This document shows, in pieces, positions 33,024 through 45,700 of a stretch of DNA of 64,000 nucleotides. Made by a program: the position numbers and the translations under genes. Within the stretch, counting starts at the first letter, position 1. Each line of letters opens with the position of its first letter. The stretch covers positions 118,731,888 to 118,795,887 of the forward strand of contig NC_081181.1 of NCBI RefSeq assembly GCF_029867415.1, written 5' to 3'. The notes beneath the pieces were generated by a model. The model saw nothing but the letters and a program-made list of their open reading frames with translations. It was not told the origin of the DNA and ran no database searches. Source of the DNA: Vicia villosa. Taxonomy: Eukaryota; Streptophyta; Magnoliopsida; Fabales; Fabaceae.

Positions 33024-36000
33024 ATGGACAAGGAAGGAGGATACAATAATAGACCACCTATGTTAGATGGTGCTAACTATGACTATTGGAAGGTTAGAAT
33101 GGCAGCCTTTTTGAAAACTATGGATAGCAAATCTTGGAAGGTTGTTTTGAAAGGATGGAGTCATCTTGTTGTGAAGGACAAAGATAGGAATGAGTCCTTG
33201 AAGCCATAAGAAGTCTGGTCCAAAGAGGAAGATGAACTAGCTCCTGGAAATTCCAAAGCCTTGAATGCTCTATTCAATGGAATGGACAAGAATGTTTTCA
33301 AGTTAATCAAAAAAACTCATGAAGGGACATCTAAAGTAAAGATGTCAAGACTTCAACTTCTCACTACCAGATTTGAGAATCTAAAGATGAAAGATAATTA
33401 AAGCATTCAGGACTTTCACATGAATGTTCTTCAAATAGAAAATGAATCCAGTGCCTTGTGGAGAAGATGTCAGGAGAAAAACTTGTTAGGAAGATTCTTA
33501 GGTCTCTACCTATAAAATTTAACATGAAGGTGACATCTATTGAAGAATCTCAAGACATCAGTAGCATGAGAGTTGATGAACTTGTTGGGTCTCTTCAAAC
33601 ATTTGAATTGGCTATTAGTGACAAATATGAAAAGAAGAACAAAGGCATAACTTTTGTCTCCAACACTAAAGATGAAAAGGTCAATATGAACATGATACTA
33701 GGGAAGATATGTCAAATGCCATTGTGCTACTTGGGAGGCAATTTAACAAGGTGTTGAAGTGAATAACTAGAAAAGCAAGACCCGATGTAAACATCTCACT
33801 TGACATCAACAAGAACTATGATTTTTCATGAAAGGAACAAAAATGAAGAGAATTCGTATTAAGATAAAAGAATTCAATGTTTTGAATGTGAAGGCTTTGG
33901 TCACATTAAGCCTGAATGTCCCACCTTCCTCAAGAAACAAAAGAAAGGTCTTTCGGTATCTTGCTCTGGTGGTGATGAATCAGAAGATGAAACAAAATTT
34001 GAGCCTGCTAAGTATGTGTCTACTCTCAGTGGCAGATGGGATTTTGTTGAAAACATCCATGTTGAAGAAATGTCTTATGATGAATTGAATGCTTCTTACA
34101 AGGAATTATGCATTAAAAGGGAAGAATTATGTTAACTAGAAGAAAGACAGCTGAAAAAGAGGATTGTCTAGCTTTAATATTTCTATTATGGATAATGAAG
34201 TGACCTTGCTAACATCCAAACTTGAGAGTGTGACCAAATCCGTAAGAATGTTGAACAATGGATCTGATGTGCTGGATAAAATACTTCAAAATGTAGAAAG
34301 AGGTAAAATATCTACTGGTATAGGTTTTAATTATCAATTTTGAAGAATAAGAAGAACTCTGTGATGAAATTTGTTTTTGATGAAGGAAAGAATAAGAGTA
34401 AAATTTCTTACCACATGTTACAACATCCTGTTAAGCGTCAGGAAACTCATCAAAACCAAGAAACAATCTTGGAAATGTAATCATTATGGGAAATATGGTC
34501 ACAAAAAACCATTCTGTTATAAAATGTATGGCTATCCAAAACATTCACCTTAACCTATGGCTGATCATGTGAAGATTAAAACTAGAAAGGAATGGAGAAT
34601 GAAGAATGTTGTTACTAGTCGCGTAGCCCATACCTCTTTTAGGGTATCATCTAAAGAAGATTGATATTTTGACAATGGTTGCTCCAGAAATATGACAGGA
34701 GTGAAGGACTTCTTAGTGGACTTGAGAAATCACACCATAAGTTATGTCACTTTTGGAGATGGTACAAAAGGAGAAATCAAAGGAGTTGTAAGACTAGCTT
34801 ATGAGGGATCTCCTAAGCTTGATAATGTACTTTTGATGAAGGGACTTACTTTTAAAGTTTATTTCACTAAATCTGAGTGTGTGGTAACTAATAAGCATAT
34901 TGAAGTCCTAATGAGAGGAGGTAGGTATAAGGATAACTACTACCTGTGGCCACCTCAGGAAATTATCTACAACTCTACATGTATGATGTCCAAGGAAGAT
35001 GAAGTCAAGTTGTGGAACTAAAAACTTAATCACTTACACTTGAAAGGTATGAAGAGAATTATGTCTGGAGAAGTTATCAGAGGTATTCCTAAGCTCAAAA
35101 TTGAAGAAGGAAAAATCTGTGGTGAGTGACAAATTGGGAAGCAAACCAAGATGTCACACTAGAAGATTTAACATCTAACCGCCTCAAAAGTTTTGGAATT
35201 GCTTCACATGGACTTAATGGGGCATATGCAAGTTAAAAGTCTTGGTGAAAAAAGGAATGCTTACATTATTGTTAATGATTTTTCAAGATTTACTTGGATG
35301 AGTTTTATAAAATAAAGTTCATAAGTTTTTGAAGTCTTCAAAGAATTATGTCAAAAACTTCAAAGAGAAAAGGAAAGTGTTATTGTAAGGATTAGAAGTG
35401 ATCATGGTAAGGAATTTGAAGATGGCAAATTTGCTAAATTCTGCTCCTCTGAAGGTATTAGTCACAAATTTTCCTCTCCTATCACTCCTTAGCAGAATGG
35501 AGTTGTTGAGTGCAATAATATGACTCTACAAGAATCAACTAGAGTCATGCTTCATGCTAAGCATCTTCCATATCATGTATGGGCTAAAGATATGAATACT
35601 ACCTTCTATATTCACAATAGAGTCATTTTAAGGACAAGTACTTTAGCTACATTCTATGAGTTATGGAAATGAAGAAATTCTACGGTCAAATACCTTACAG
35701 CCAGCTGACCTGACATTAAATTTGTTGTAGGTGTTTGTGCAAGATATCAAGTTGGGCCTAAAATAAGTCACATCAACCGAGTAAAGAGGATTCTAAAGTA
35801 CATCAATGGTACTAATGACTATGGCATGTTGTATTCGCATGGCTCTAACTCTATATTTGTAGCGTATTGTGATGCAGACTAGGTAGGTAGTGCTAATGAT
35901 AGAAAAAGAACTTTAGGAGGTTGTTTCTTTTTAGGAAATAATCTTATCTCCTGGTTCAGAAAGAAGCAAAATTGTGTGTCTCTATCAACTGCTGAAGCTG

Positions 36001-36341
36001 GGTATATTAAAGGTGGAAGTAGCTGTTCACAATTGATGTGGAAGAAATAAATGTTGAAGGAATATAATTACGAGCAGGATATCGTGACATTATACTATGG
36101 AAATCTGAGTTCTATCAACACTTCAAAAAATCCTATTCAATATAGGAGGACCAAGCACATTGATATTCATCATCATTTCATAAGAGATCTTGTTGAAGAC
36201 AAGGTGATTACTTTAGAGCATGTAGCCACTGAGAAACAACTGGCTTATATTTTCACCAAAGCTTTGGATGAAAATCAATTTGAAAATCAATTTGAAAATC
36301 TTAGGGGTGAACTGGGCATCCGCCTTTTTGAGGAACTCTAA
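33024..36341 (+). pseudogene. Gag-pol pseudogene of copia element G, RT core deleted
   Basis: Gag starts at 33024 (MDKEGGYNNRPPMLDGANYD) and stops first near 33209. Later fragments show a knuckle (CNHYGKYGHKKPFC, about 34475), protease (FDNGCSRNMTG, about 34668), the integrase start (LELLHMDLMG, about 35197) with SDHGKEFED, and QNGVVE with a stop just before it. At about 35670-35720 the sequence passes from integrase straight to the region after RT (YLTAS, PDIKF), then RNase H-like sequence to 36341 (LSTAEAGYI, RRTKHIDIHHHF). The RT YxDD region is absent. Many in-frame stops; no function expected. Confidence 0.85.
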
Positions 36342-36893
36342 GTTCCATATGATGCATTGTACTTCCAACTATTTTTGTATATTCACTCTATTTTTGTCAA
36401 TATTTGGCTAAAAAAGGGAGTAAAGTGTTAGTGTTTTGTTTGGGTTTTAGGAGTAAAGAGTGTTGTCATGACAAAATTCTTGACATGTTGACGAGTGATT
36501 GTATGTCATATTTGTTGTTGCTTTCTTTGTATGCAACTATTTAGGGGGACATGATTGTCTGTCATTCTTGATATGTGTTGTGCTTAGGAGAATTGGCTCT
36601 ATTGCGAGCTGCTGATATGGATGTGCATAAACTGAGGGGGAGTTTTGGTTCTGGAGGGCATAGTGATTATGTGATGAGGTTCTTTTCTTAGTTATTGCTT
36701 CTGTGATGTAAGACAGAAGGTCTTTGTTTGTTTGTTTGTGAGGCTGTGTCTCTCTGTATGAGTTTGTTGTGTATAACTATGAATGTTTTTGCCTCTAATT
36801 GTGTGAACTCATGGAGTTCATATTTTTATGGCTTACTGTTATAAAGATGAATATTTGAAATAATGTTGAAACAAAGATTGTTTTAGCCAAAAT

Positions 36894-36911
36894 ATTACCA
36901 AATGGGGAGAT
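36894..36911 (+). other. Polypurine tract of copia element G
   Basis: CCAAATGGGGAGAT directly before the 3' LTR start TGTTAGAACATTG, the same layout as at 19213-19226. Confidence 0.75.
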
Positions 36912-37576
36912 TGTTAGAACATTGTTTGTTGTCTGCATTTTGGTAAAACAAGATGTTCAACAAGATATTGGACAAGATGTCTTAAACATGTTGCTACGAC
37001 ATTGCAGTTTGTGATGTTTCTAATTCTGGAAGATTAGTTACAAAATATTCTAGAAGATTTCTTATGTTATTTCTGGATCAAGCAACGCATTGAAGCTTGT
37101 ATTCTCTGAAGATTTCACTACTACGGAAAAGGCATTTAACAACAGTTGGCAAAGTTATATAATCACGCAGGACCAGGCATTGTTATGTAGCGTGTGGTAG
37201 TATATGTGGCACTTCCAATCACGGTCTAGTGACCGTCGTAGTAAACAGGAAAGTGCGCACTCTTTAACAACGATTATTCCTAATAACCGTTGTGATATTA
37301 TATGTGAATAAATGTCAATCCTATCATACCAGAATCAACACTACACCATTTTTTAATTGTTATCAAAACTTGTATTATAAATACACAATAAATTTGAACT
37401 CGAGGTAGGCAATCTTTCCAACTTCCAAAAAGAATAGAAAGCGTATAAAATTAAAGAAACAATAATGAGCATCTTTTGTTTTTACACTTTCAAGAGAAGA
37501 AGATGAAGAATCAGAAGGAACATTATAAAAGCAAAAGAACCAAAACACAAAAATAAATTCACTCAAAGGAATCAAC

Positions 37577-37771
37577 ATGTGTTATCCTGCCCAAGCTACC
37601 AACAATATTGAGAATCTAAATGTTATTGTAGAGGATGTTGTAGTGCAAAACCATCCTGAGCCTCAAGGTGATGTTGGGCAAAACAAGCATCAGATTCAAG
37701 ATGTTGTTAAAGAGGGTGGATTGTTTAGACTAATGAGAGCTCTCAGGGTGCGGAGAAGAATAAGAAGATGA
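37577..37771 (+). CDS. Small unknown ORF in the CACTA element
   Basis: 64 codons, charged, ending in an Arg-rich tail (RVRRRIRR). Just downstream, out of register, lies an acidic stretch encoded by GATGATGAT repeats (about 37815-37850). No domain recognised. It may be a broken exon of a captured or former transposase gene. Confidence 0.25.
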   Translation: MCYPAQATNNIENLNVIVEDVVVQNHPEPQGDVGQNKHQIQDVVKEGGLFRLMRALRVRRRIRR

Positions 37772-38184
37772 TGATGAAGAAGAAGGTTGAGGCAAATAAT
37801 TATTTTTTTCGATTCCGATGATGATGATGATGAGGCCGAGTATGATTGGTCAAATTTTATCTCAGCGAAAGGGTTTAGATATGATTATGGATTTTGATTA
37901 TGCAATAAAAGTTTATGTAATGAAGTTTTAATCTTTCTGTTTAACTGACTTAAGGTTATCAACGTAAACTATCAGCTTAAACTACAAATTGGATACACTA
38001 ACAAACAGATAATTGTAATTGAAAATTCAATAGTTTGCGATGAATTTACTCGTAAGAAACCATCTCTTAGTTGCATTCCTGTAAAGTTCACTGCATCTTC
38101 AACTATTACGTTTCATAACAAAGTAAATATTAAACATAAAGCAGATAAAAATTAGTCTAAAATTTTCAAATTTCAAACCCTACT

Positions 38185-38604
38185 TCAACTATTGTATTTC
38201 ATAATAAAGTAAATATTGATCATGAAGGAGATAAGAAAATACAACAACTTTAAATTTCCAGAAAATCTCTCTGACTTCAGTTTGTTCATCAAATTCTTGT
38301 TCTTCTTTTTTGAATCTTCATACATAACCTTCAAATTGCCCACAACTTCCAACTCTGACTTCATATTACTCTCATCTTCATTTCCCAAATTTTCTCTCAT
38401 GTCTTCATCCCATATGAACAAATTACATGTTTCATCACTCCTCCAAAATGGAAATATCCAAAAATGTGTCCCTTTATTATGTCCATTCTTGCATTGGTAC
38501 AAAACCATATGACTATCACAACCACAAAAATTTTTAGATCTAGATTTTACAGTGGAAGACAACATAGTAAAACCTTTGGATGAGTTTGTCTTCAAATGCG
38601 ACAT
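38185..38604 (-). CDS. GRF-zinc-finger-like small protein carried by the CACTA element
   Basis: 139 codons. Residues about 27-70 resemble the plant GRF-type zinc finger: CGC near the start, a central aromatic HFWIFPF segment and TCNLFIWDEDM at the end. The central cysteine of the usual pattern is Phe here. A charged, probably coiled region follows (about 85-112, EVVGNLKVMYEDSKKKNKN), then a C-terminal hydrophobic segment (LLYFLISFMINIYFIM) that could span a membrane. This finger, coil, tail layout is common in small plant GRF-domain proteins. The finger is probably degenerate, so function is doubtful. Confidence 0.55.
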   Translation of the reverse strand: MSHLKTNSSKGFTMLSSTVKSRSKNFCGCDSHMVLYQCKNGHNKGTHFWIFPFWRSDETCNLFIWDEDMRENLGNEDESNMKSELEVVGNLKVMYEDSKKKNKNLMNKLKSERFSGNLKLLYFLISFMINIYFIMKYNS

Positions 38605-39754
38605 TTAAAACGAAACTGAACAACAACGAGTATGGGTGTTCTTGTCTTCTTTCCGACGATGTCGACGACGTTGGTGTTTGGGTTTGTTTCTTTTTCAGTG
38701 GAAAAATGGATACTTAGTGTTTAACATATATAAAGAAGCGCTAGTGTGTAAAAACCGTTTTATAAAAGAGCCGTAAAGATATTCATATTATTTTTTAATT
38801 AAATATAAATGAAATTGAATAGGCGCGCATTAACCTAAAATCGAGTAACTATTTGAGGAACCTGAGGATCGAACCCAAGAAAATTGGGTTATATCACCAC
38901 GGTTAGGTAATTAACCGTAATTATAACCTTAAAATTTTGAACAAAAAAAATTGTTAGCGCTTGAGTTTAGAAGTGTCACCACGGTTTTGGGGCAAATCGT
39001 GGTGACTTTGGCGTTGTTACTTACGTGTTTTGAAGCAGTGTTTGTTTCAAAGCGGAAGAGATATTAGAATATTTGATTTACTTGATTGATGTTAAAACCT
39101 TTTTCTTTGGATTTTAAGATTGAATATCCAAGCCCAATGGTTGTACTGACTTATAAATGGACAAAATTTAACCTAAGAAGTACACGAAGAAAAAATAAGG
39201 ATTAATATTGTTGCAAGAGGCTTCGGGTTTTGGGAGTCTTTTTAGAGTTTTTGTTTTTGTGTATGTCACTCATGTATCTTTTGATGCATAGAGCTTGACT
39301 GATTGTTTATTGTTCATTGTTAATCACTCATGAGCTTTTAAGCAAATAGAGTATTGTGTGTAATTGGAAGTATGTCTTCTATCAATTATTTTAGTTGTTA
39401 ACAATCACATAGGTGTGATTGAGGGAAGTGAGAGAGGGATCTCATATTTAGGGGTGTCCTAGGTAGAAGTTGCACAAGGTAGGGATTAGGTGATAAGTTG
39501 TAAACTAGGGTTGTTTAGCTTTGAACTAACATTATCATAGTGAATTTCTTTCTTCGCTTGGTAGCCCCTAGAGTAGGTGAATTGCACCGAACTGGGTTAA
39601 CAATTGATTGTGTCTTTTTCCTTCTGCTATTTACTCTTGTATAATTATTCCTTTGCTAAAAATTTTCTGTCAGAGCAGATGATGACTTAACATTTGTCTT
39701 GATATTGTGTTTTGGTATTGGGACATACATCTAATTATAAGTGCTAGAATTTCA

Positions 39755-40595
39755 TGAACCATGTAATTTGCGCATGCGACACGCATCACTGCTGCTACCA
39801 GATATTATAGTTATGAGTGTATGAATTCTCACGACTTTGTCCTTTAAAAAATGCGTCTTATTAAATTTAAATAAATGAGTGTTGCATATAAATTACCTTT
39901 AATCTTAATTCTTAAATAATATGAGATTATTTTGGTCCGTCTAAATCACTATTCGTGTGTATTCTTGCTCTTTATTCTATTCGAGTTGTTGTGGTTTTGT
40001 TTGCATTATATTATTATTGTTTGAGATACTTACATTTTAGGTGTCATTGTTGTTTTTGTCCCACATCAAATTATTGATTTATTTGATCTTTCAATTTTTT
40101 TTACTGCATAAAATTGCAATTTGCTAGAATAGGTAATCTTATCAAATGTGATTTCTCACCATTCAAAAAATCAAAAGAAACATGAAAAATCTCAATGACC
40201 TTTATATGTTTGTCTCTCCTATAAAAATTATACATTAGAGCTTCTCTTTCGTGCATGTTACAAATTTACTAACTAATGCAATTGTGAGTGTCACATGTGT
40301 GATATAGATATATGGTGACTATGAGTGCAGACAATTCGTATCCTTACATGTGTTCATTTGTCAAAAAAACCAACAAGATATTTATAGTAACTTGTCGGAA
40401 AAAAAGAAAAGAAAAACAAGATAATGACTCACACAACTCTCTCCTAATAACTAGTGGCACCAAATCAGACAAAGGCAATTTCACGTAAAATTCCCATCCT
40501 TCTGTGTTTGACATTGATACTTTTCAGTCACATACACGCACAAAACATCATCTACATTTTTCAAACCAACAACCTCAACACTCTGAATCCTCACC
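39755..40595. other. Intergenic region and presumed promoter of the UPF0114 gene
   Basis: About 840 bp of AT-rich unique-looking DNA. The last 100 bp before the ATG are C/A-rich, like a plant 5' UTR. I see no clear TATA box to assign. Confidence 0.4.
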
Positions 40596-42583
40596 ATGAA
40601 ATTGTCTCATGCATTGGCTAGGATACCTTTCTCTACAACATCCCCAGCGTTAGTTCAATGTCAAAATTCTATCTTTAGTTCATATGGCAGAAGGGTCTCT
40701 TTGTTGGGGTATAAAGGCCTCAGGTTTCAAGAATTTGTGTGCAGCAGCAGTTCTGGAGCTTCTGTTTCTTCTTCATCTGCTGTGAATCCTTCGTCGCCGC
40801 CACTCGTTGGTTCTAATTCTGGTTTTGATTCTGGTGTGTCTCAGGAGATGCCAGGGAAGCTGGGAGGATTAGAGGAGGGCATTGAGAAGGTAAGACTTTT
40901 GTTGAGAGTTTTGGATTCATTGGCTTGTTTTGGTTATTCAATTGTTCTAACTTATGCTTAATGAATAAAAATGAATTGAGTCTTGGATTGTTTTTCATAT
41001 TTGAATTGTTTTGAATATGGCTTATCTGGATGACTTTTTATGTGATGAAATGTGTAGATGATTTATAGATGCCGGTTTCTGGCTATTCTTGGAGTTTTTG
41101 GGTCTCTAATTGGATCATTTCTATGCTTCATCAAGGTATCAATTTCAAACTTTGATAAATTTTTGTTTGCCGAATTTATTATACTTTCCAATGGGATGTC
41201 TGCTAGAATGATCAGACTCGAAAAAACAATGTAGAGAAAACTACATAATTCTAGTTTTGTGCATCTTAGATAGTGTGTTTTGTGAATAGTAGAATGAACC
41301 ATTGAGTGGTTACATAGTGATATGGATTGAAGTCAGTCCTCTGCCTCAAACTAGTTTTTGTGGTTTAACGAGGCTCGATCCAAATTCTAATACGCTATCA
41401 AAGTTTAATTATCTTAGATCCGTGTAGGTGTGCAACCATGCAAAGTTCACGCTCTAGATGTATAGTCGTACAATCTTGACCGTAAGAGATCGCTTTCTTG
41501 GTTGAGCTAAGCCTTAACCCAAGGTCACTAGCGAGTTTGATAGTAGATAATGCATTTGTCGCTCTTATAAATTCAACATTTAGCTCATTCATAGCTAATA
41601 AATGTGGGACTAAATATATACTCTCGAGTCCAACAATCTCTGCTCAAGTGTGAGTGTCTCGCATCTTATATTTGCATTGCCGTTACAATCAACATAACAT
41701 GCCATGATGTCTAATGAGTTTTGTTTTGATGCATTGTTCAAATTTTTATGCAGGGCTCCACATTTGTTGCAGGATCTTTCTTAGAATACTCGGTTAATCG
41801 CACTAAAGTAATGCAAATGCTCATAGATGCTCTTGGTGAGTGTCTCTAAAGTTAAACTCTATAAGCTTTTTCATCTGGTTTCATGTTCCATTTCTTAACT
41901 ATATAACACATTATTCAGTGTATTAGTTTTCTTATTGTTCTAAGAGGATTTCTCTGTGCTTCTCTTCTTTCTAATTTCATTCTTTGTTCATCTTAGATGT
42001 CTATCTTTTAGGAACTGTGATGCTGGTGTTTGGAATGGGTCTCTACGAGCTCTTCGTCAGTAACCTTGGCAGTACAAGCTCTCTACCAGATCAAACTCCT
42101 TCTTACAGATCAAATCTATTTGGCTTATTCCCTTTGAAGGTTTGCTTTGAGACAACCTTATCAAAATCAGTAGGATTTAGAATGTTAAAAGAAACAAGAA
42201 AAAGTTGAATTGAATTGATTTGACTTAAAGTGAGTTGAACAATAACTTAATAACAGCTCAAATGATTCTGTAGGCAAAACCAAATCACTTAATAACATTA
42301 ATACATGTTAAAATCAATTCTACGACTTTTGATAATAACATTATCTCTTGATGATTGTTCCTTTGTTTGTGTTTTTCAGGAAAGACCAAAATGGTTGGAT
42401 ATAAAAACAGTGAATGAACTGAAAACAAAGGTCGGTCATGTGATAGTTATGCTGCTTCTGATTGGTTTGTTTGACCGAAGCAAGAAGGCTACTATACAAA
42501 CTCCTGTTGATTTGCTATGCTTCTGTGCTTCTGTCTTTCTTTCTTCTAGTTGTCTCTTTCTGCTGTCAAAGCTGAATGTTTAA
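40596..42583 (+). CDS. Plastid-targeted UPF0114 membrane protein (host gene, five exons)
   Basis: Exons 40596-40889, 41058-41135, 41754-41835, 41997-42139 and 42380-42583, all with GT-AG introns and matching phases, encode 266 residues. Residues 1 to about 70 are Ser-rich, Arg-containing and nearly acid-free at the start, like a chloroplast transit peptide. The rest matches the UPF0114/YqhA family (motifs LGTVMLVFGMGLYELFVS, WLDIKTVNELKTKVGHVIVM). Membrane segments are predicted near 103-124, 151-174, 213-230 and 238-263. The family's biochemical role is not established. This is the only intact host gene seen. Its 3' half is duplicated at 50495-51237. Intron 2 holds a repeat with LTR-like features. 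Confidence 0.9.
41340..41632 (-). repeat. Copia LTR-like fragment in intron 2 of the UPF0114 gene
   Basis: Read on the minus strand from 41632, the sequence starts TGTTGGACTCGAGAG just after a purine-rich GAGCAGAGAT, as in copia 3' LTRs. It includes a GTCCCACATTTATTAGC-like segment common in such LTRs. The right edge is suggestive; the left is approximate. The segmental duplication begins inside it. Confidence 0.4.
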
Positions 42584-42756
42584 ATGTTATTGCATAATAT
42601 ATATACACACATGAAGAAGTAGGTGACATATGATATTTACTCTTCTGTATATATATTAGGATGAAATATGATGCATAGCCAGTGTTCCAGTATCATATTT
42701 TGTAGTTCTTAAGCAAATTTGTCATTTTCATTTCTACTATATGCTCTCTTTTCTTA
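42584..42756 (+). other. 3' flank/UTR of the UPF0114 gene
   Basis: Conserved in copy 2 (51300-51490). AT-rich with several AATAT-type motifs that could serve polyadenylation; none is decisive. Confidence 0.4.
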
Positions 42757-45700
42757 GGTGACACATTTGAACAACCATTGTGCGTCTTTTTTTTCTAACT
42801 GGGAGTAGGTTCTAACTGCACATGAGATAAGATAGTATAATATTTTTTTTGGAGTGTAGTGCAAACCTTTTCATTTTTTGATTTACAAAGCTATATCATT
42901 AATATTTTATTTTGAGCGTATAAAAAACAAATTAAAAAAATAACTGTTTATTATCAATTAGAAATAAATATGTATTATTATATTAAATTATAATTCTACA
43001 ATGTTTGAGCTATTTTATCTACAAACTAGTAGAAGACCCGTGCGTCCGCACGGGTAATTCATATCTTAATGTGAATAATATAGTATAAATGAAATGAACA
43101 CATATATCTTAATGGTTCTTAGAAATATATTTAGAAATGTTAATGTGAAACATCGTCCTTGGAAGTGAAATATTACAAATATCACTGATAACTATAAATA
43201 TGTACAAATATTTTGTTGAATAAAATAAAAAATGTATCGTGGTAATAGTGACTCGTAAAAATAATGAGTTTCAGGAATAAAATTAATAGGAGTTAGTAAA
43301 AGTTACATCGGGTATAAATTTTCAAATACATAATTGGTAAAAAGTTAAAATTTAAAACTCTAGCATCTTTTATTAAGTTAAAAGGTTAAAAATGTATTTT
43401 GATGACAGTGACTCGTGAAAATAGTGAGTTTCAGTGACAAAATTCATAGGAGTTGATAAAATCGCCGTATAAAAAAATTAAGAAGTGTTCATTGCATGAT
43501 AAGAAAATTCATTCCTATCTTAGATTATTCGATAAGCATTGGTTGTTGATGACATATATTATAGTTAAAATTATTTAAAATTAATATGTAACAAATCATC
43601 AACATAATAAATCCAATGTTTAATAACGGTAAATATTTATAAATACCACTAATAACTATAAATATTTACAAATATTTTTTTAATTAAAATAAAAAATGGA
43701 TTATGGTGATAGTGACCCGTAAAAATAATAAATTAAGTTTTCTTCGCTAAAATATTTGCAACAAAGTTACCAACATTGCCATATACATCATAAAATATTA
43801 AATATTTCTTTATTTTATAATTATAAAAAATCATAAATATTGATATCACTCATTCATATATTTTCTAATTTATTCATTCATATGCTTATTTCATTTTTAT
43901 TTATTTTCATTTAATTTAATATTTTAACTATATTTACATAAGTAAATTGCTGCATTAAAAATCATAATATTTATTTTTATAAATTTGTTAATATCGAATA
44001 AAGAAATGTTAACTAATTATTTATTTTATTTATTACTCATTATATTTTTCAGTTAAGAGTATAAATTTAAACTCTTTATAATAGTGACAATTCTCAATTA
44101 TAGAAAACATAGACTAAATCCTCTCTTTATTTCTGGCTCAATTATATTTTCTGTTACTATTTCTCCTTATAGATAGGATAATTAATTTGTCAATCAATAT
44201 ATAAATATGGGACTTTCCCACTTTCACTACACAGTTTTATTTTCTTTTACTGATATATGATGTGTTCCATTTCCCACTTTCAATACACAGTTTTATTTTG
44301 TTTTACTGATATGGTGTGTTCCATTATTATGAGAACATTGTGATGGTAACATGAATAGTTAATCTCAGACCTTTTTATTCTAATTCAGAAACGAAAACAT
44401 AATTGAAAAAACCATATATAATAAAAATTATGTAAAAAAAAACTTTAGCACCAAATATAATAACAATTGTGTAAAAATAACTTTAGGCCAATCACAACCG
44501 AACTGATGTAAAACTTCAGTGAGTCAGTTATGTGCTTTAAAATGATCTGTTCTTTGAGAACCATATTTATCAAACAAAATCGTTGAGCATTCTAAGCTAT
44601 CAACAACAACCATGCATATGAGATGATTGAGAGAAAAATGTTGGGCATACTTGAGATCAACTTCACTATCCATTGTGAAGACACGTGAGTTTATATATTC
44701 AAATGTTGTTTTCATATTCATTAAAAACCCTTTCCTTTTCATTGTCTAATAAACTGACAAAAGGCCATTCAATGTCGAGCAGATCTTTCTGACATTCAAA
44801 CTTCAAACCAACAACACCAAGCAACAGTACTCTCTATTTCCTTGTAACAATAAAAACAAATATAAACAAATAGGCAATAAATCAAAAGCTATGAGTGGCA
44901 ACACATGACTTTAAAACCTCAAAAGACAACAAATCATGTTTTTCAAATTTCCTTAAACCAGAGATCCGTTCAATTCAGGCCTCTGCGAGAATCATCCATG
45001 AAATCATCCATGAAAGTATAAGGAAACAAAAACAATAGAGATCAAAAGCCCTAGTGTTGTCTCAGCTTTGTCTTAACACATGCAGGACCTTCCATCTTCT
45101 TGCAACACCATGGTCTAGTGTTGTTCCACATCTTTCTTTAAACACACCCTGAAGAGAGAAAATAGCATATATTAAATAAGAAAACTTTAGTCATATAAGA
45201 GTAAGTACTAATCTTGATAAGCTAAGTTAACAAAATACAAAAATAGGGATGTGCTTCAAAATATTTTTGCAAAAGCTTATTGTCAAGTTACATTTAACAT
45301 TAATAGCTTACTATAAACCTTAGATTCATTAATAGTGATCAGAAGATTTAGAAGATATTGTCCAAAAAGTCCAACATTAATTTCATCTCCAGTTACAATC
45401 TTGAAATTGCTCTTTTTGATTACCTGGGTAAAGAATCAAACAGTTGAATAATATGTAAATTAAATATATTTGACAGTATCTTTTGGGCACCACAAACAGG
45501 ATCAAAAGGTGAATGTAGTTGTTGTAGACACAAAAATGCATCAAGTAAATAATGCATCATCAAAACACATGGTTCTAGCTAAATGAAATTATCAAAAGCC
45601 CTAAATCTCAACCATATTGAAATGAAACCCTAATAAATCATAAGAAATAAGAAAAACTGAATAATTAAAACAACAAACTGAGAAATAAAATATGTGATTT

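Larger units (their letters stand above)
37116..39040. mobile_element. Non-autonomous CACTA DNA transposon (1.93 kb)
   Basis: Begins CACTACTACGGAAAAGG and ends with the complement of CACTGCTTCAAAACACG. The 3-bp TSD TTT flanks it at 37113-37115 and 39041-39043, and the uninterrupted LTR at 32196-32212 shows a single TTT. Subterminal motifs of the AACCGT/ACGGTT type recur at both ends (37200-37300 and 38740-39010). No transposase ORF is present; it carries a GRF-finger-like gene instead. Confidence 0.85.
32021..39754 (+). mobile_element. Decayed Maximus/SIRE-type copia element G with nested CACTA
   Basis: A 936-bp 5' LTR (32021-32956), PBS TGGCATTAGAGCAGGC (32959-32974), a broken gag-pol, a polypurine tract and a 3' LTR split by a CACTA element (36912-37115 and 39041-39754). 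The flanking pentamers TGAAG and TGAAC differ at one base, consistent with an aged TSD. The LTRs differ at many positions, so the insertion is old. Gag-pol has many stops and lacks the RT core. Confidence 0.85.
36912..39754 (+). repeat. 3' LTR of copia element G, split by CACTA
   Basis: The LTR parts 36912-37115 and 39041-39754 join smoothly against the 5' LTR once the CACTA element and one TTT are removed. It ends TAGAATTTCA at 39754. Confidence 0.85.
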
